Below, in pieces: positions 41,908 through 50,457 of a DNA stretch of 64,000 nucleotides (position 1 is the first letter of the stretch; every line of letters starts with the position of its first letter). The stretch comes from Actinacidiphila sp. DG2A-62. Its GTDB lineage: Bacteria > Actinomycetota > Actinomycetes > Streptomycetales > Streptomycetaceae. Under the pieces are notes generated by a model, which did no database searches, had not been told where the DNA came from, and saw only the letters and a list, made by a program, of their open reading frames with translations. Where the stretch lies: assembly GCF_035825295.1 (NCBI RefSeq), contig NZ_JAYMGI010000002.1, positions 4,593,001-4,657,000 of the forward strand, in the 5' to 3' direction. A program made the translations under genes and the position numbers.

Positions 41908-42843
41908 TCAGCGGGTCAGCAGCTCCCGCAGTGCCGCGGCGACTTCCGCCGGCGCCTCCTCGGCCATGAAGTGGCCGTAGGACACGGGGACGTGGCGCAG
42001 GTCCGGCGCCCAGGAGCGCCACAGGGCCGCCGCGTCGAAGCCGAGCGCCGCGCCCCAGTCCTGCTGGAGCACGGTGACCGGCATCCGCAGCCAGCGGCCG
42101 GCCTCCCGGTCGGCTCGGTCGTGGTCGACGTCGACACCGGCCGAGGCGCGGTAGTCCGCGACGATCGACGGGACGGCGGCCCGGCAGGCGTCGAGGTAGG
42201 CGGCGCGGACGTCGGCGGGGATCGCGCCGGGGTCGCCCGTCCAGATGTCCAGGAAGTGGCCGAAGAAGTCGTCGGAGGAGGCGGCGATCATCCGCTCGGG
42301 CAGCCCGGGCGGCTGCGCCATCAGGTAGAGGTGGAACCCCACGGCCGCGCTGGCGCCGTGCATCACCTCCCACATGTCGAGCGTCGGCAGCACGTCGAGG
42401 CAGGCCAGGTGCGTCACGGCGGCCGGGTGGTCGAGCCCGGCGCGGAACGCCACCAGCGCGCCGCGGTCGTGCCCGGCCAGCGCGAACCGGTCGTGCCCGA
42501 GCGCCTTCGCCAGCGCCACCACGTCCGCGGCCATCGTGCGCTTGGCATACGTGTCGGGGCCCGCCTCGGCCGGCTTGTCGCTCGCGCCGTAGCCGCGCAG
42601 GTCGGGGCAGATCACCGTGTGGTCGGCCGCGAGGTCGGCGGCGACGTGCCGCCACATCAGGTGCGTCTGCGGGAAGCCGTGCAGCAGGACCACGGGGGAG
42701 CCGGCGCTGGCGACGGCGGCGTTGAGCCGGACGCCGTCCGCGACGGGGACGCGGTGGTAGGCGAACCCGGGGATCGCGGCGGGCGGAACCGGGGCCGAGG
42801 GGACGGCGGGGGTCGCGGGGGTGGGGGCCGGTGAGGCGGTCAT
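41908..42843 (-). CDS. Alpha/beta hydrolase (epoxide hydrolase/dehalogenase-like)
   Basis: A 311-aa alpha/beta hydrolase. Oxyanion motif HGFPQTHLMW (about 55-64), nucleophile Asp in AGHDRGALVAF and catalytic His in SYGHFMAEE near residue 290. The combination matches the haloacetate dehalogenase/epoxide hydrolase branch with an Asp nucleophile. In fluoroacetate dehalogenases a second Arg follows in GHDRGGR; here it is Leu, so another substrate is more likely. The N-terminal 30 residues are Ala/Pro-rich. Start ATG 42843 has AAAGG upstream. Confidence 0.86.
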   Translation of the reverse strand: MTASPAPTPATPAVPSAPVPPAAIPGFAYHRVPVADGVRLNAAVASAGSPVVLLHGFPQTHLMWRHVAADLAADHTVICPDLRGYGASDKPAEAGPDTYAKRTMAADVVALAKALGHDRFALAGHDRGALVAFRAGLDHPAAVTHLACLDVLPTLDMWEVMHGASAAVGFHLYLMAQPPGLPERMIAASSDDFFGHFLDIWTGDPGAIPADVRAAYLDACRAAVPSIVADYRASAGVDVDHDRADREAGRWLRMPVTVLQQDWGAALGFDAAALWRSWAPDLRHVPVSYGHFMAEEAPAEVAAALRELLTR

Positions 42844-43274
42844 GGCGGGCCTTTCGTGGGCGGTGTGGCCGGTACGGAGGGTGCGCGGGCCGGGCGCCGG
42901 CCCGTACCTCCGCCGGTACGTCCACCTTGCGGCCCGCGGATGAGCATCCGGTGAGCGGCGGGACGTCGGCGGGTCGGCGCCGGGCTCCCGCCGGGTTGCC
43001 GCCGGGTTGCCGCCGGGCCGCTGTCGGTCGGGCGCGCTACCGTGACCAGGGACGACGCCGTCCGGGGCGCCCGGAGGCGGGCCGCCGCGCGGGCGGTGCG
43101 CGGGCGGTGCGCGGCGTGCGGGCGGTGCGCGGCGTGCGGGCGGTGCGCGGTTGCGGTTCGTACGGGCCGGAGCGTGGGAACCGCGCGGGCGGGCGTACGG
43201 GCCGCGCCGGCCGTACGGTCCCGCGGGCGGGCGACGGGTCGGGAGGACGGGCCGGGAGGCGGAGGGAGCCGGGC
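42844..43274. other. 431-nt divergent region with short tandem repeats
   Basis: Between the hydrolase and the SARP gene. About 43079-43150 holds repeated GCGGGCGGTGCGCGGCGT-type units. No convincing gene; promoters of both neighbours must lie here. Confidence 0.45.
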
Positions 43275-45884
43275 GTGCAGGTCGGTTTCGGTGTGCTGGG
43301 GCCGGTGGCCGCGTGGGACGCCGCCGGTGGCCCGATCGCGCTGAAGGGGCCGCGGCACCGCGCCGTGCTGGCCCGGCTGATCGTCGCGCGCCGCCGTGTC
43401 GTGCCGGTCGCGCGGCTGGTCGAGGACCTGTGGGAGGACGCGTGGGAGGACGCGTGGGAGGTCGCGTGGCAGGGCCAGGGACAGGCCGCATGGCAGGACC
43501 GGGCCGGTGATCTGACCGGCGGCCCGGTGGGCGAGGCGGAGCGCGCGGGCGGGCCGCGCGGCCGGACGGGGATCCCGGCGGACCCGGTGGGCGCGGTGCG
43601 CACGTTCGTCGCGGCGCTGCGCCGCGCGCTGGAGCCGGACCGCCCGCCGCGCGCGCCGGCCGCGCTGCTGGTCACCGAGGGCCCCGGCTACGCGCTGCGG
43701 GCCGCGCCGGACGCGGTGGACGCGTGGCGGTTCGAGCGGGAGGTGGCCGACGCGGCGGCCGGCCCGCCCGCGCGGGCGCTCGCGCGGCTGGACGAGGCGC
43801 TGGGCCGGTGGCGCGGCCCGGCGTACGCGGACTTCGCCGGCCAGGCGTGGGCCCGGGGGGAGCGCGCCCGGCTGGGCGAGCTGCGCCTGCACGCGGTCGA
43901 GCGCCGCGCGGAGGCGCTCCTCGCGCTCGGGGACGCGGCCCGGGCCGTCCCCGATCTGGACGCCCATGTGGCCGAGCACCCGTGGCGCGAGGACGCCTGG
44001 CGCCTGCTGGCGCTCGCCCTCTACCGCACCGGCCGCCAGGGCGACGCCCTCGCCGTGCTCCGCCGCGCCCGCACCCTGCTGGTCGAGCAGCTGGGCGTCG
44101 ACCCGGGACCGGCGCTGCGCCGCCTGGAGGCGGACGTCCTGGCGCAGGCGCGGCACCTGGAGGGCGGCGGCGAGCCCCCCGGTCCTGGCGGGCCCGGTGG
44201 CCCGGGCGGGCCCGGTGGCCTGGGCGGGTCCGGTGGCCTGGACGGGCCCGGCGACCCCAGCGGAGGGCCGGGCAGTCCCGGCGGTCCCGGCGGCCGACGT
44301 GAACCAGGCAGCCCCCGGGAGTCCGGCGGTCCGGACGAGCCCCGCGGTCCGGACGAACCCGCCGGTCCGCGGGAGCCCGGCGGCCGGTCAGGGGAACCCC
44401 GCGGCCGGGGGGATTCCGTCGAGCGGGGGGATTCCGCCGGCCGGGGGGATTCCGTCGAGCGGGTGTGGGCCGGGGCGGCCGCCGCGTACGACCGGGCGGT
44501 GGGCGCCGGGGCACGGGCGCGGCTGGAGTCGACGGTCGGCCTGCTGCGCGACCTCGCGGTCACCGGCGGCCAGGGCCTGCGGGCCGCGCGCGCCCACCGC
44601 GTCGCCGCCGTCGCCGCGGCCGAGGAGCTGGGCGACCCCGAGCTGACCGCGCGGGTCATCGGCGCGTACGACGTGCCGGCGATCTGGACCCGGGTGGACG
44701 ATCCGGAGCAGGCCGCGCGGGTCACGGCCGCCGCCGAGCGCGCCCTGGCCGCCCTCCCGCCGGGCGCGCACCCGGCCGCGCGGGCCCGGCTGCTGGCCAC
44801 GGTCGCGCTGGAGTCGCGCGGCACGCACTCGGCGCGCGGCCCGCAGGCCGCCCGGCAGGCCGAGCGCCTCGCCCGCGACCTGGACGACCCCGCGCTGCTC
44901 GCCTTCGCCCTCAACGGCGTCTTCATGCAGACCTTCGACCGCACCGGGCTGGCCCCGCGCCGGGACGCGATCGGCGCCGAACTCGTCGACCTGGCCGCCC
45001 GGTCCGGGCTCGTCACCTACGAGGTGCTCGGCCGTCTCGTACGGCTCCAGGCCCGCGCCGGGCTCGCCGACTTCCGCGCCGCCGACGCCCACGCCGACGC
45101 GGCGGACCGCCTCGCCGCGCGCCACGAGCTGCCGCTGGTCGGGGTGTTCACGTCGTGGTACCGCGCGATGCGGCTCGCGGAGACGTCGGCGGCCGCGGGT
45201 CCCGGGCCGGGTTCGCCCGCGCCCGACGGTCCGGGCCCCGGCTCACCCGCGGGTCCGCGCCCGGACACGGCGGCGGCCGAGGCGGCGTACCGCGACGCGG
45301 CGGCGCTGCTCGACGGCGCGGGGATGCCAGGGCTGGAGCGCGGCCTGCTCCCGTTGGCCCTGCTCTGCCTGCGGCTGCGCCACGCCCAACTCCTGCGCGC
45401 CGACGCGGACATGGACCCCGACTTCGCGTGGGTCACGGGAGCGGCCACGGCGCCGCGGCCGGACGTGGCCGGGGGCGGAAACGGACCGGCGGGCCCGGAA
45501 GCGGACGCGGACGCGCGGACGGGGGCCGGACCCGACCCGTACCGCTGGTACGGCCCCTACGAGCCGTGGGCGCGGCCGTTCCTGCTGCTGGCGCGCGGGC
45601 GGCGGGCGGAGGCGGCTGCGGCGGTGCGCGAACTGCCCGATCCGCCCGGCGACTTGATGACCGAGGCGATGTGGTGCCTGGCGCTGCGCGCGGCGGTCGC
45701 GGTGGGGGACCGTGAGGCGGCGGACCGGGCCCGTACCGCTCTCGCGCCGGCGGCGGGCGAACTGGGGGGCGGCGCGAGCGGGTTGGTCACGCTCGGGCCG
45801 GTCGCGGCGCACCTGGAGGCGGGGTCGAGGCCGGGCGCCGCCCCGGCCGCGGGGTCCGGCGCGCCCGCGCCGGGCGGGGCGTGA
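43275..45884 (+). CDS. SARP/BTAD-family regulator with long C-terminal region
   Basis: An 869-aa protein. The winged-helix OmpR-like DNA-binding domain (about 1-135) starts VGFGVLGPVAAWD and is interrupted by an Ala/Gly/Trp-rich insertion (VWEDAWEDAWEVAWQGQGQ region). The BTAD follows (about 140-290; HPWREDAWRLLALALYRTGRQ, LGVDPGPALRRLE). A Gly/Pro/Glu-rich repeat linker (about 300-395) leads to a TPR-like helical half without a visible NTP-binding loop, so it differs from AfsR. GTG 43275 has GGAGGGAG upstream. It is probably a pathway activator; target genes are not evident. Confidence 0.82.
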   Translation: MQVGFGVLGPVAAWDAAGGPIALKGPRHRAVLARLIVARRRVVPVARLVEDLWEDAWEDAWEVAWQGQGQAAWQDRAGDLTGGPVGEAERAGGPRGRTGIPADPVGAVRTFVAALRRALEPDRPPRAPAALLVTEGPGYALRAAPDAVDAWRFEREVADAAAGPPARALARLDEALGRWRGPAYADFAGQAWARGERARLGELRLHAVERRAEALLALGDAARAVPDLDAHVAEHPWREDAWRLLALALYRTGRQGDALAVLRRARTLLVEQLGVDPGPALRRLEADVLAQARHLEGGGEPPGPGGPGGPGGPGGLGGSGGLDGPGDPSGGPGSPGGPGGRREPGSPRESGGPDEPRGPDEPAGPREPGGRSGEPRGRGDSVERGDSAGRGDSVERVWAGAAAAYDRAVGAGARARLESTVGLLRDLAVTGGQGLRAARAHRVAAVAAAEELGDPELTARVIGAYDVPAIWTRVDDPEQAARVTAAAERALAALPPGAHPAARARLLATVALESRGTHSARGPQAARQAERLARDLDDPALLAFALNGVFMQTFDRTGLAPRRDAIGAELVDLAARSGLVTYEVLGRLVRLQARAGLADFRAADAHADAADRLAARHELPLVGVFTSWYRAMRLAETSAAAGPGPGSPAPDGPGPGSPAGPRPDTAAAEAAYRDAAALLDGAGMPGLERGLLPLALLCLRLRHAQLLRADADMDPDFAWVTGAATAPRPDVAGGGNGPAGPEADADARTGAGPDPYRWYGPYEPWARPFLLLARGRRAEAAAAVRELPDPPGDLMTEAMWCLALRAAVAVGDREAADRARTALAPAAGELGGGASGLVTLGPVAAHLEAGSRPGAAPAAGSGAPAPGGA

Positions 45885-45954
45885 CGCGTCGCATCACAGC
45901 CGGGAGATCGCGAATGGCGGCGCGCCCGCGTCCGGCGGGGCGTGACCCTCGCCG

Positions 45955-46513
45955 TCAGGGCGTCGCCTTCTCCAACCGGGCGGTGAGCGCGGCGAGTTCG
46001 GCGACCAGCGCGGTGGCCTCGGCGCGGGTGAGGCCGGTGGCGGCGGCGATGGCCTGCGGGACCGCGTCGATCGTGGTGCGCATCTGCTCGCCCGCCGGGG
46101 TGAGCCGGACGATCACCGAGCGCTCGTCCTGCGCGCTGCGTTCGCGCCGCACCAGGCCGGCCGACTCCAGCCGGCGGACCAGCGGCGAGAGCGTGCCGGA
46201 GTCCAGGCGCAGCCGGGTGCCCAGCTCCTTGACCGACAGCGGGCCGTACTGCCAGAGCACGAGCATCACCAGATACTGCGGATAGGTGAGGCCGGACTCC
46301 TTCAGCAGGCTGCGGTACAGGCCGTCGTAGGCACGTGACGCGGCGTGCAGCGCGAAGCAGAGCTGGTCCTCCAGGCGCAGCGCGCCTCCCGCGGTGGGGC
46401 CGGCGGGGGCGCGGGGTCGGCGGTGGGGCCGGCGGGGGCGCCGCGTCCGCGGTCGGGAGGCTCTCGGGGGGAACGCCCGCCGCGGTCCGGGCGTCGTCGG
46501 CGGTCGGCTTCAT
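45955..46513 (-). pseudogene. MarR-family (OhrR-like) regulator, N-terminal frameshift
   Basis: The conserved frame reads LEDQLCFALHAASRAYDGLYRSLLKESG (given here in part), then YPQYLVMLVLW and the wHTH SVKELGTRLRLDSGTLSPLVRRLE, ending at 45955. Cys in QLCFAL matches the peroxide-sensing Cys of OhrR. That frame has no usual start upstream. ATG 46513 (MKPTADDARTAAG), 6 nt after a TAGACT box, is in another frame and would join through a one-base change in the repetitive GC tract at about 46385-46440. It diverges from the ohr gene, the standard layout. A consensus error is likely. Confidence 0.8.
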
Positions 46514-46519
46514 GGGGCC

Positions 46520-46525
46520 AGTCTA
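46520..46525 (-). promoter_or_regulatory. -10 box (TAGACT) before the OhrR-like gene
   Basis: TAGACT on the minus strand lies 6 nt before ATG 46513, which supports that codon as the leaderless start. Confidence 0.45.
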
Positions 46526-46551
46526 CGGCGGCATTCGGTTTTCCACAGTTC

Positions 46552-46565
46552 AGTTGCGCACAACT
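46552..46565. promoter_or_regulatory. Candidate OhrR operator
   Basis: AGTTG-CGCA-CAACT is an inverted repeat in the ohr-ohrR gap, followed by a related CAATTGCG. OhrR repressors bind such A/T-containing palindromes at this place. Confidence 0.45.
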
Positions 46566-46633
46566 CAATTGCGTGCTTCACTTCTGGTGTCGGGTCCGGA
46601 ACGGCCGGGTCCGCAGATGAGGGGAGACCCCTG

Positions 46634-47044
46634 ATGGACGTCCTCTACACCGCCGCAGCCACCGCCAACGGCCGTGACGGCCGCGCCGTCAGCTCCGACG
46701 GCCGGCTGGACCTGAAGCTGGCCTTCCCGCCCGCCCTCGGGGGCGACGGCGAGGGGACCAACCCGGAGCAGCTGTTCGCCGCGGGGTACGCGGCCTGTTT
46801 CGCCAGCGCGCTCGGCCTGGCCGGCCAGAAGGCGAAGGTCGACACCAAGGACGCCTCGGTGACCGCGGAGGTCGGCATCGGCCCCGAGGGCGAGAGCTTC
46901 GGCCTGACCGTCACCCTGCGGGTCGAGGTGCCCGACAGCATCCCGGCGGACACCGCACGCGAGCTGGTCGAGCGCGCGCACCAGCTGTGCCCGTACTCCA
47001 AGGCGACGCGGGGCAACATCACGGTCGACCTCGTCGTCGAGTAG
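46634..47044 (+). CDS. ohr: Organic hydroperoxide resistance protein Ohr
   Basis: A 136-aa OsmC/Ohr peroxidase. Both redox Cys are present: GYAACFASAL (about 57) and HQLCPYSKATRGN (about 122), with the family opening VLYTAAATANGRDGR and TNPEQLFAAG. It reduces organic hydroperoxides with lipoyl partners. ATG 46634 follows GAGGGGAGA. It diverges from the OhrR-like gene, so induction by organic peroxide is expected. Confidence 0.95.
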   Translation: MDVLYTAAATANGRDGRAVSSDGRLDLKLAFPPALGGDGEGTNPEQLFAAGYAACFASALGLAGQKAKVDTKDASVTAEVGIGPEGESFGLTVTLRVEVPDSIPADTARELVERAHQLCPYSKATRGNITVDLVVE

Positions 47045-47174
47045 TCGGCGCGTGTCGTCGGCGCGCGCCCGGCGGGGGCGGGCGCCCGGGCGCTGGCGGC
47101 GGCCCTGGCACCCGGCCGGAGCGGCCCGCCGTCGCGACGCGCCCCGTCGCCGGGAGGCGGCCCCCCTGCTTCCC

Positions 47175-47882
47175 CTACTTGTTGCCGTGCACCGGGCCGA
47201 CCTCGAGGTTCTGCACGCCGGGGCCGACGCACTCCTTGGTGTTCCACGGGATGTTCGTGGACTCGGTCTGGTTCGGCGGGTAGATCCGCAGGGTGGGCAC
47301 GGTGGTCAGGTCGCACTGCGAGGGGTCGTAGCCGCCCACGCCGTTGACGGTCCGCACATCGGCGTACGCGTGGGCGTTGGGGATCAGCGTCACGACCGGG
47401 GTGGCGCCGCCGGTGCGGGCGGCGGCCTTGCCCAGCTGGACGTTGTGGGCCTTGACGAAGGACACGCCGGGGTAGCCGTGCAGCGTGCACGGCGCGCTCC
47501 CAGTGTTCTGGAAGACCAGCTGGAACATCGTGCTGCCCGCGCCGCTGTTGGTGCCCGTGGTCGTCGTCCGCAGGTGGCTGGTCGCGCACGCGGGCACGAT
47601 GCCGCCGGCGGCGGAGCGCGGGCCCGAGGTCGACGACGGCGCGGCGCCGCCCGAGGTCCCCGAGCCCGAGGAGCCGCTGGGCGCGGACGCCGAGCCGGAC
47701 GTCCCGGTGGGCGTGACGGACGGCGACGGCGCGGACGGCGCGGACGGCGTGGACGAGGCGGAGACCGAGGACGACGACGCGGCGTTCGACGCGTCGTCGT
47801 TCGACCCGCACGCCGCCAGCGCCAGTCCGGCGCCGACCAGCAGCACGGCAGCTCCGCCGCGGCGGACGTTCCTGAAACGCAT
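47175..47882 (-). CDS. DUF4232 lipoprotein
   Basis: A 235-aa protein with a lipobox LALAACGS (Cys about 25), then a 70-residue Ser/Ala/Pro/Gly/Thr linker. The DUF4232 domain (about 98-235) has four spaced Cys: VPACATSHLR, SAPCTLHGYPGV, PSQCDLTTVP and KECVGPG, plus the typical VVFQNTGS-like motif (LVFQNTGSAPC). The domain is a beta sandwich exported by actinomycetes; its function is unknown. It stands alone. Confidence 0.88.
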   Translation of the reverse strand: MRFRNVRRGGAAVLLVGAGLALAACGSNDDASNAASSSSVSASSTPSAPSAPSPSVTPTGTSGSASAPSGSSGSGTSGGAAPSSTSGPRSAAGGIVPACATSHLRTTTTGTNSGAGSTMFQLVFQNTGSAPCTLHGYPGVSFVKAHNVQLGKAAARTGGATPVVTLIPNAHAYADVRTVNGVGGYDPSQCDLTTVPTLRIYPPNQTESTNIPWNTKECVGPGVQNLEVGPVHGNK

Positions 47883-48107
47883 GGTGGCCCTCTTCCCTGA
47901 GTGCAGTCAGTGACGCCCGGGGCGCCACTGACCATCCTGCCCACGCAGCGCCCCACCATGAACGAGCGTTACCACCCAGGGACAAAACCCCCACCCCCAC
48001 GCGACATCCGTCGCCCCCGGGGCCCGGGCCGGCGCCTGGCCGCCCGGCCGGTCCCGAGTCCGGGCCCCACGCCGGCCGGTCCCGGGCCTGGGGAGGAACC
48101 GGTGCCC

Positions 48108-48578
48108 TCACCCCAGGTACGGAGCAGCGCGCTGTTCTAGAAAGTGATCCAGTCTCAGCCGCTGGGTATGGTGCATCGGCAAAGTGTCGATCTCGCTCGG
48201 CGCGACGAACCGGAGCTCCGTCGATTCATCGGATATGGCGAGGGATCCACCGATGATCCGGGCGGTGAAGCACACATTGAACTGTCGGCGCACTTCTCCG
48301 TCGCTGTACGCGATGATATGGCGAGGGTCCGTGTACGTACCGACCAGACCCGTGATCTCCACGTCCAGGCCCGTTTCCTCCTTGACCTCCCGTACCGCTG
48401 CTCCGGGCAACGAATCGGTCATTTCCATGCCGCCTCCGGGGAGCGCCCACAGACGGTTGTCCTTGCGCCGCTGCAGCAGCACGCGGCCCTCGTCGTCGGT
48501 GACAACGGCTGAAGCCGCGACGACCAAGCTGTTCGGTGCCGGTGATCTCGGGTCGTCGTAATATTCGGTTCGCGCCAC
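48108..48578 (-). CDS. NUDIX hydrolase
   Basis: A 156-aa protein with the full Nudix box GGGMEMTDSLPGAAVREVKEETGLDVEI (positions about 48-75; key residues Gly, the REVKEE Glu triad). It hydrolyses a nucleoside diphosphate linked to another group; the substrate is not deducible. The GTG at 48578 has GGAGG 8 nt upstream inside the end of the XRE gene, 3 nt away, so the two form an operon. By eye GC is lower than in the flanking regions. Confidence 0.92.
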   Translation of the reverse strand: MARTEYYDDPRSPAPNSLVVAASAVVTDDEGRVLLQRRKDNRLWALPGGGMEMTDSLPGAAVREVKEETGLDVEITGLVGTYTDPRHIIAYSDGEVRRQFNVCFTARIIGGSLAISDESTELRFVAPSEIDTLPMHHTQRLRLDHFLEQRAAPYLG

Positions 48579-48581
48579 TCC

Positions 48582-49325
48582 TCAGCCCTCCGGTACGGGT
48601 TTCGCCGTGCTCCAGACTTCGTCGAAACTCCTCGCATACCCGCTGAAGACTCCGCTCCCCTCCGCCTGTCGAAGATGCCAGACCGGTGCGGCGTAGGCGT
48701 TCACTCCCCATACGTGGGCGTTGACCAGCATCTGGTCGTCGGCGCGGTAGATGCTGTTGTACAAGGTGGTTCCGTGGGTTCGAATCTCGACCCCTGGAAC
48801 GCCGAGGAGCGGACGGTAGTGCATCAACGCCAGTCGGCAGCGGGACTCGATGCCGTGGCCGAATGTCTCCTCCTGACCCCGCTGTTGCACGTGGGGACTG
48901 TCGGCGTCGCCGAGCGCGATCCTGATGGTGCATCCTTCCGCGGCCCGCTCGGCTAAGAGATCGTTGAGCCGCGGATACGCTTCGTGGAGGAAGACGGCGG
49001 CGTACACGAGAATCCCGATGGTCTCGCGCGCCTGTGCGAACAGGTCGATGAAAGCTGAAACCGGCAGGTCAGCGCGCTTCTCGTGCAGCGCGATCAACTC
49101 CGGGCTCACGGCTCGTGCCGCACGCGGCTGCCGAAGTTTCGGCCAAAGTGTGAACACGTCTTCCCCTATCGCCTCAGCGGCGCGGACGGCGGTGCGCAGG
49201 CGGGGGGTCCTGCCGAGGTTGACCCATCTCTCCACTGACTTCGGATCGACTTCCACCATTGCTGCCAGGCCGGCATGGGTCCAGCCCCCCGCCGACATGG
49301 CGGCCCTCAACCTCTCGTTCTGCAC
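48582..49325 (-). CDS. XRE-family regulator with DUF5919-like domain
   Basis: A 247-aa protein. The HTH (about 1-60) reads QNERLRAAMSAGGWTHAGL, VEVDPKSVERWVNLGRTP. The rest (about 80-247) resembles the DUF5919 C-terminal domain, with LVYAAVFLHEAYPRL, IRIALGDADSPHV and EIRTHGTTLYNSIYRADDQMLVN, a phospholipase-D-like fold pattern without clear HKD. GTG 49325 is chosen for GGGGGGGAGG just upstream. It leads the operon with NUDIX and diverges from the small ORF and radical SAM genes, which it may control. Confidence 0.82.
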   Translation of the reverse strand: MQNERLRAAMSAGGWTHAGLAAMVEVDPKSVERWVNLGRTPRLRTAVRAAEAIGEDVFTLWPKLRQPRAARAVSPELIALHEKRADLPVSAFIDLFAQARETIGILVYAAVFLHEAYPRLNDLLAERAAEGCTIRIALGDADSPHVQQRGQEETFGHGIESRCRLALMHYRPLLGVPGVEIRTHGTTLYNSIYRADDQMLVNAHVWGVNAYAAPVWHLRQAEGSGVFSGYARSFDEVWSTAKPVPEG

Positions 49326-49443
49326 TCGGCCTCCCCCCCGAAGTCGCGGACGTTCGCGGGGACGTTCTGCCTGCCCTGGGACGTCTCCAAGTGTTCCGTG
49401 CCGGCGGTTCTCGTGTCCTCGTGTTCCCGACGATCCTCGCACG

Positions 49444-49539
49444 GTGAAGTCCCGCGAACACGCGAGCGGCGCGGGGCGCGACTGCCTGGAAATCGCCGAG
49501 TGGGTAGCTCAGCCGTGGGGGTGCCGGGATGATTTCTGA
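49444..49539 (+). CDS. Small 31-codon ORF overlapping the radical SAM gene
   Basis: GTG 49444 to TGA 49539 encodes a 31-aa peptide with Cys14 and Cys27, Trp20 and Trp25 and the C-terminal segment AEWVAQPWGCRDDF. It overlaps the radical SAM start by 11 nt. A GATCCT box 6 nt upstream could be a leaderless -10; there is no ribosome-binding site. A short peptide coupled to a radical SAM/SPASM gene is the usual precursor layout of RiPP pathways. It could also be a mere leader or chance ORF. Confidence 0.4.
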   Translation: MKSREHASGAGRDCLEIAEWVAQPWGCRDDF

Positions 49540-50428
49540 GCGACGCGGGCCGAGGTTCGCGTGGCTCGAAGTGACGGGATTGTGCAACGAGTTCTGCGAT
49601 CACTGCTACGCGGACTCGTCGCCGAGGGGGACGCACGGCACCATGACCGTCGCCGCCTGGACGAACGTGATCGACCAGCTCTCGGAGATGGGCACGCTGG
49701 ACGTTCAGTTCATCGGCGGTGAGCCGACGCTGTATCCGGACCTCCCGGAGTTGATCCGGCACGCGCGAGGCGCAGGGCTGTCCGTGGAGGTGTTCTCGAA
49801 CATGTCGCACGTCCGGGACGAGTTGTGGGAGACGTTCACGGAATGCGGCGTTCGTCTTGCCACGTCGTACTATTCCGACGACGCCGCCGACCACGACGCG
49901 GTGACGAAGTTGCGCGGCTCCCACAAGCGCACGCGGCAGAACGTGCAGAAGGCGCTCAGCCTCGGCATTCCACTGCGCGCAGGCGTGGTTGCCGTGCGGG
50001 AAGGGCAGCGCGTCCAAGAGGCGGCGAGCGACCTCTCAGGGCTCGGGATCGGCACCGTCGGCGGGGACCGCACACGAGCATTCGGCCGGGCGGGCAGGGG
50101 CGCCGCCCCGGCTATCGGTGATCTGTGCGGACACTGCGCCCACGAGAAGTGCGCCATCGGTCCGACCGGAGACGTGTGGCCGTGCGTGCTGGGCCGCTTC
50201 CTCACCGTGGGCAACGTGCTGGAGTCGCGGCTGTCCGAGATATGGGGTGGGCAGCGCATGGCGGCCGTTGTCGCCGACATCGCCGCCGTCCACGGGCAAG
50301 GTGCGCAGACGTGCACCCCGCCGCAATTCCTCCCGATGTGCGGTCCGTGCGGTCCGTGCGTCCCGTCCGTGGGGCACTGCGACCCGAAAGAGGCAGGCGG
50401 CGTGGCTACGATCGAACCGCCCGCGTGA
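49529..50428 (+). CDS. Radical SAM/SPASM protein
   Basis: A 299-aa protein. The SAM 4Fe-4S motif is CNEFCDHC (about 18-25; CxxxCxxC), followed by FIGGEPTLYPDLPELI. A C-terminal SPASM-type region carries further Cys: DLCGHCAHEKCAIGPTGDVWPC and MCGPCGPCVPSVGHC, enough for auxiliary clusters. SPASM enzymes commonly modify peptides or proteins. The ATG overlaps a 31-codon ORF and a 115-aa gene follows after 29 nt. It is on the short side for the class. Confidence 0.9.
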   Translation: MISERRGPRFAWLEVTGLCNEFCDHCYADSSPRGTHGTMTVAAWTNVIDQLSEMGTLDVQFIGGEPTLYPDLPELIRHARGAGLSVEVFSNMSHVRDELWETFTECGVRLATSYYSDDAADHDAVTKLRGSHKRTRQNVQKALSLGIPLRAGVVAVREGQRVQEAASDLSGLGIGTVGGDRTRAFGRAGRGAAPAIGDLCGHCAHEKCAIGPTGDVWPCVLGRFLTVGNVLESRLSEIWGGQRMAAVVADIAAVHGQGAQTCTPPQFLPMCGPCGPCVPSVGHCDPKEAGGVATIEPPA

Positions 50429-50457
50429 CACGCTGAGATATCACCAGGAGAACGCCG

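Noticed and set aside
41908..42843. Fluoroacetate dehalogenase
   Set aside because: The second carboxylate-binding Arg of the GHDRGGR motif is replaced by Leu, so only a general hydrolase call is kept.
48771..48797. tRNA T-arm-like sequence GGTTCGAATCTCGACCC
   Set aside because: It lies inside the XRE-DUF5919 coding frame, and no acceptor stem, D arm or anticodon arm can be built around it.
49444..50428. Mycofactocin- or PQQ-type cluster
   Set aside because: None of the other genes of those pathways is nearby and the short ORF lacks their precursor motifs.
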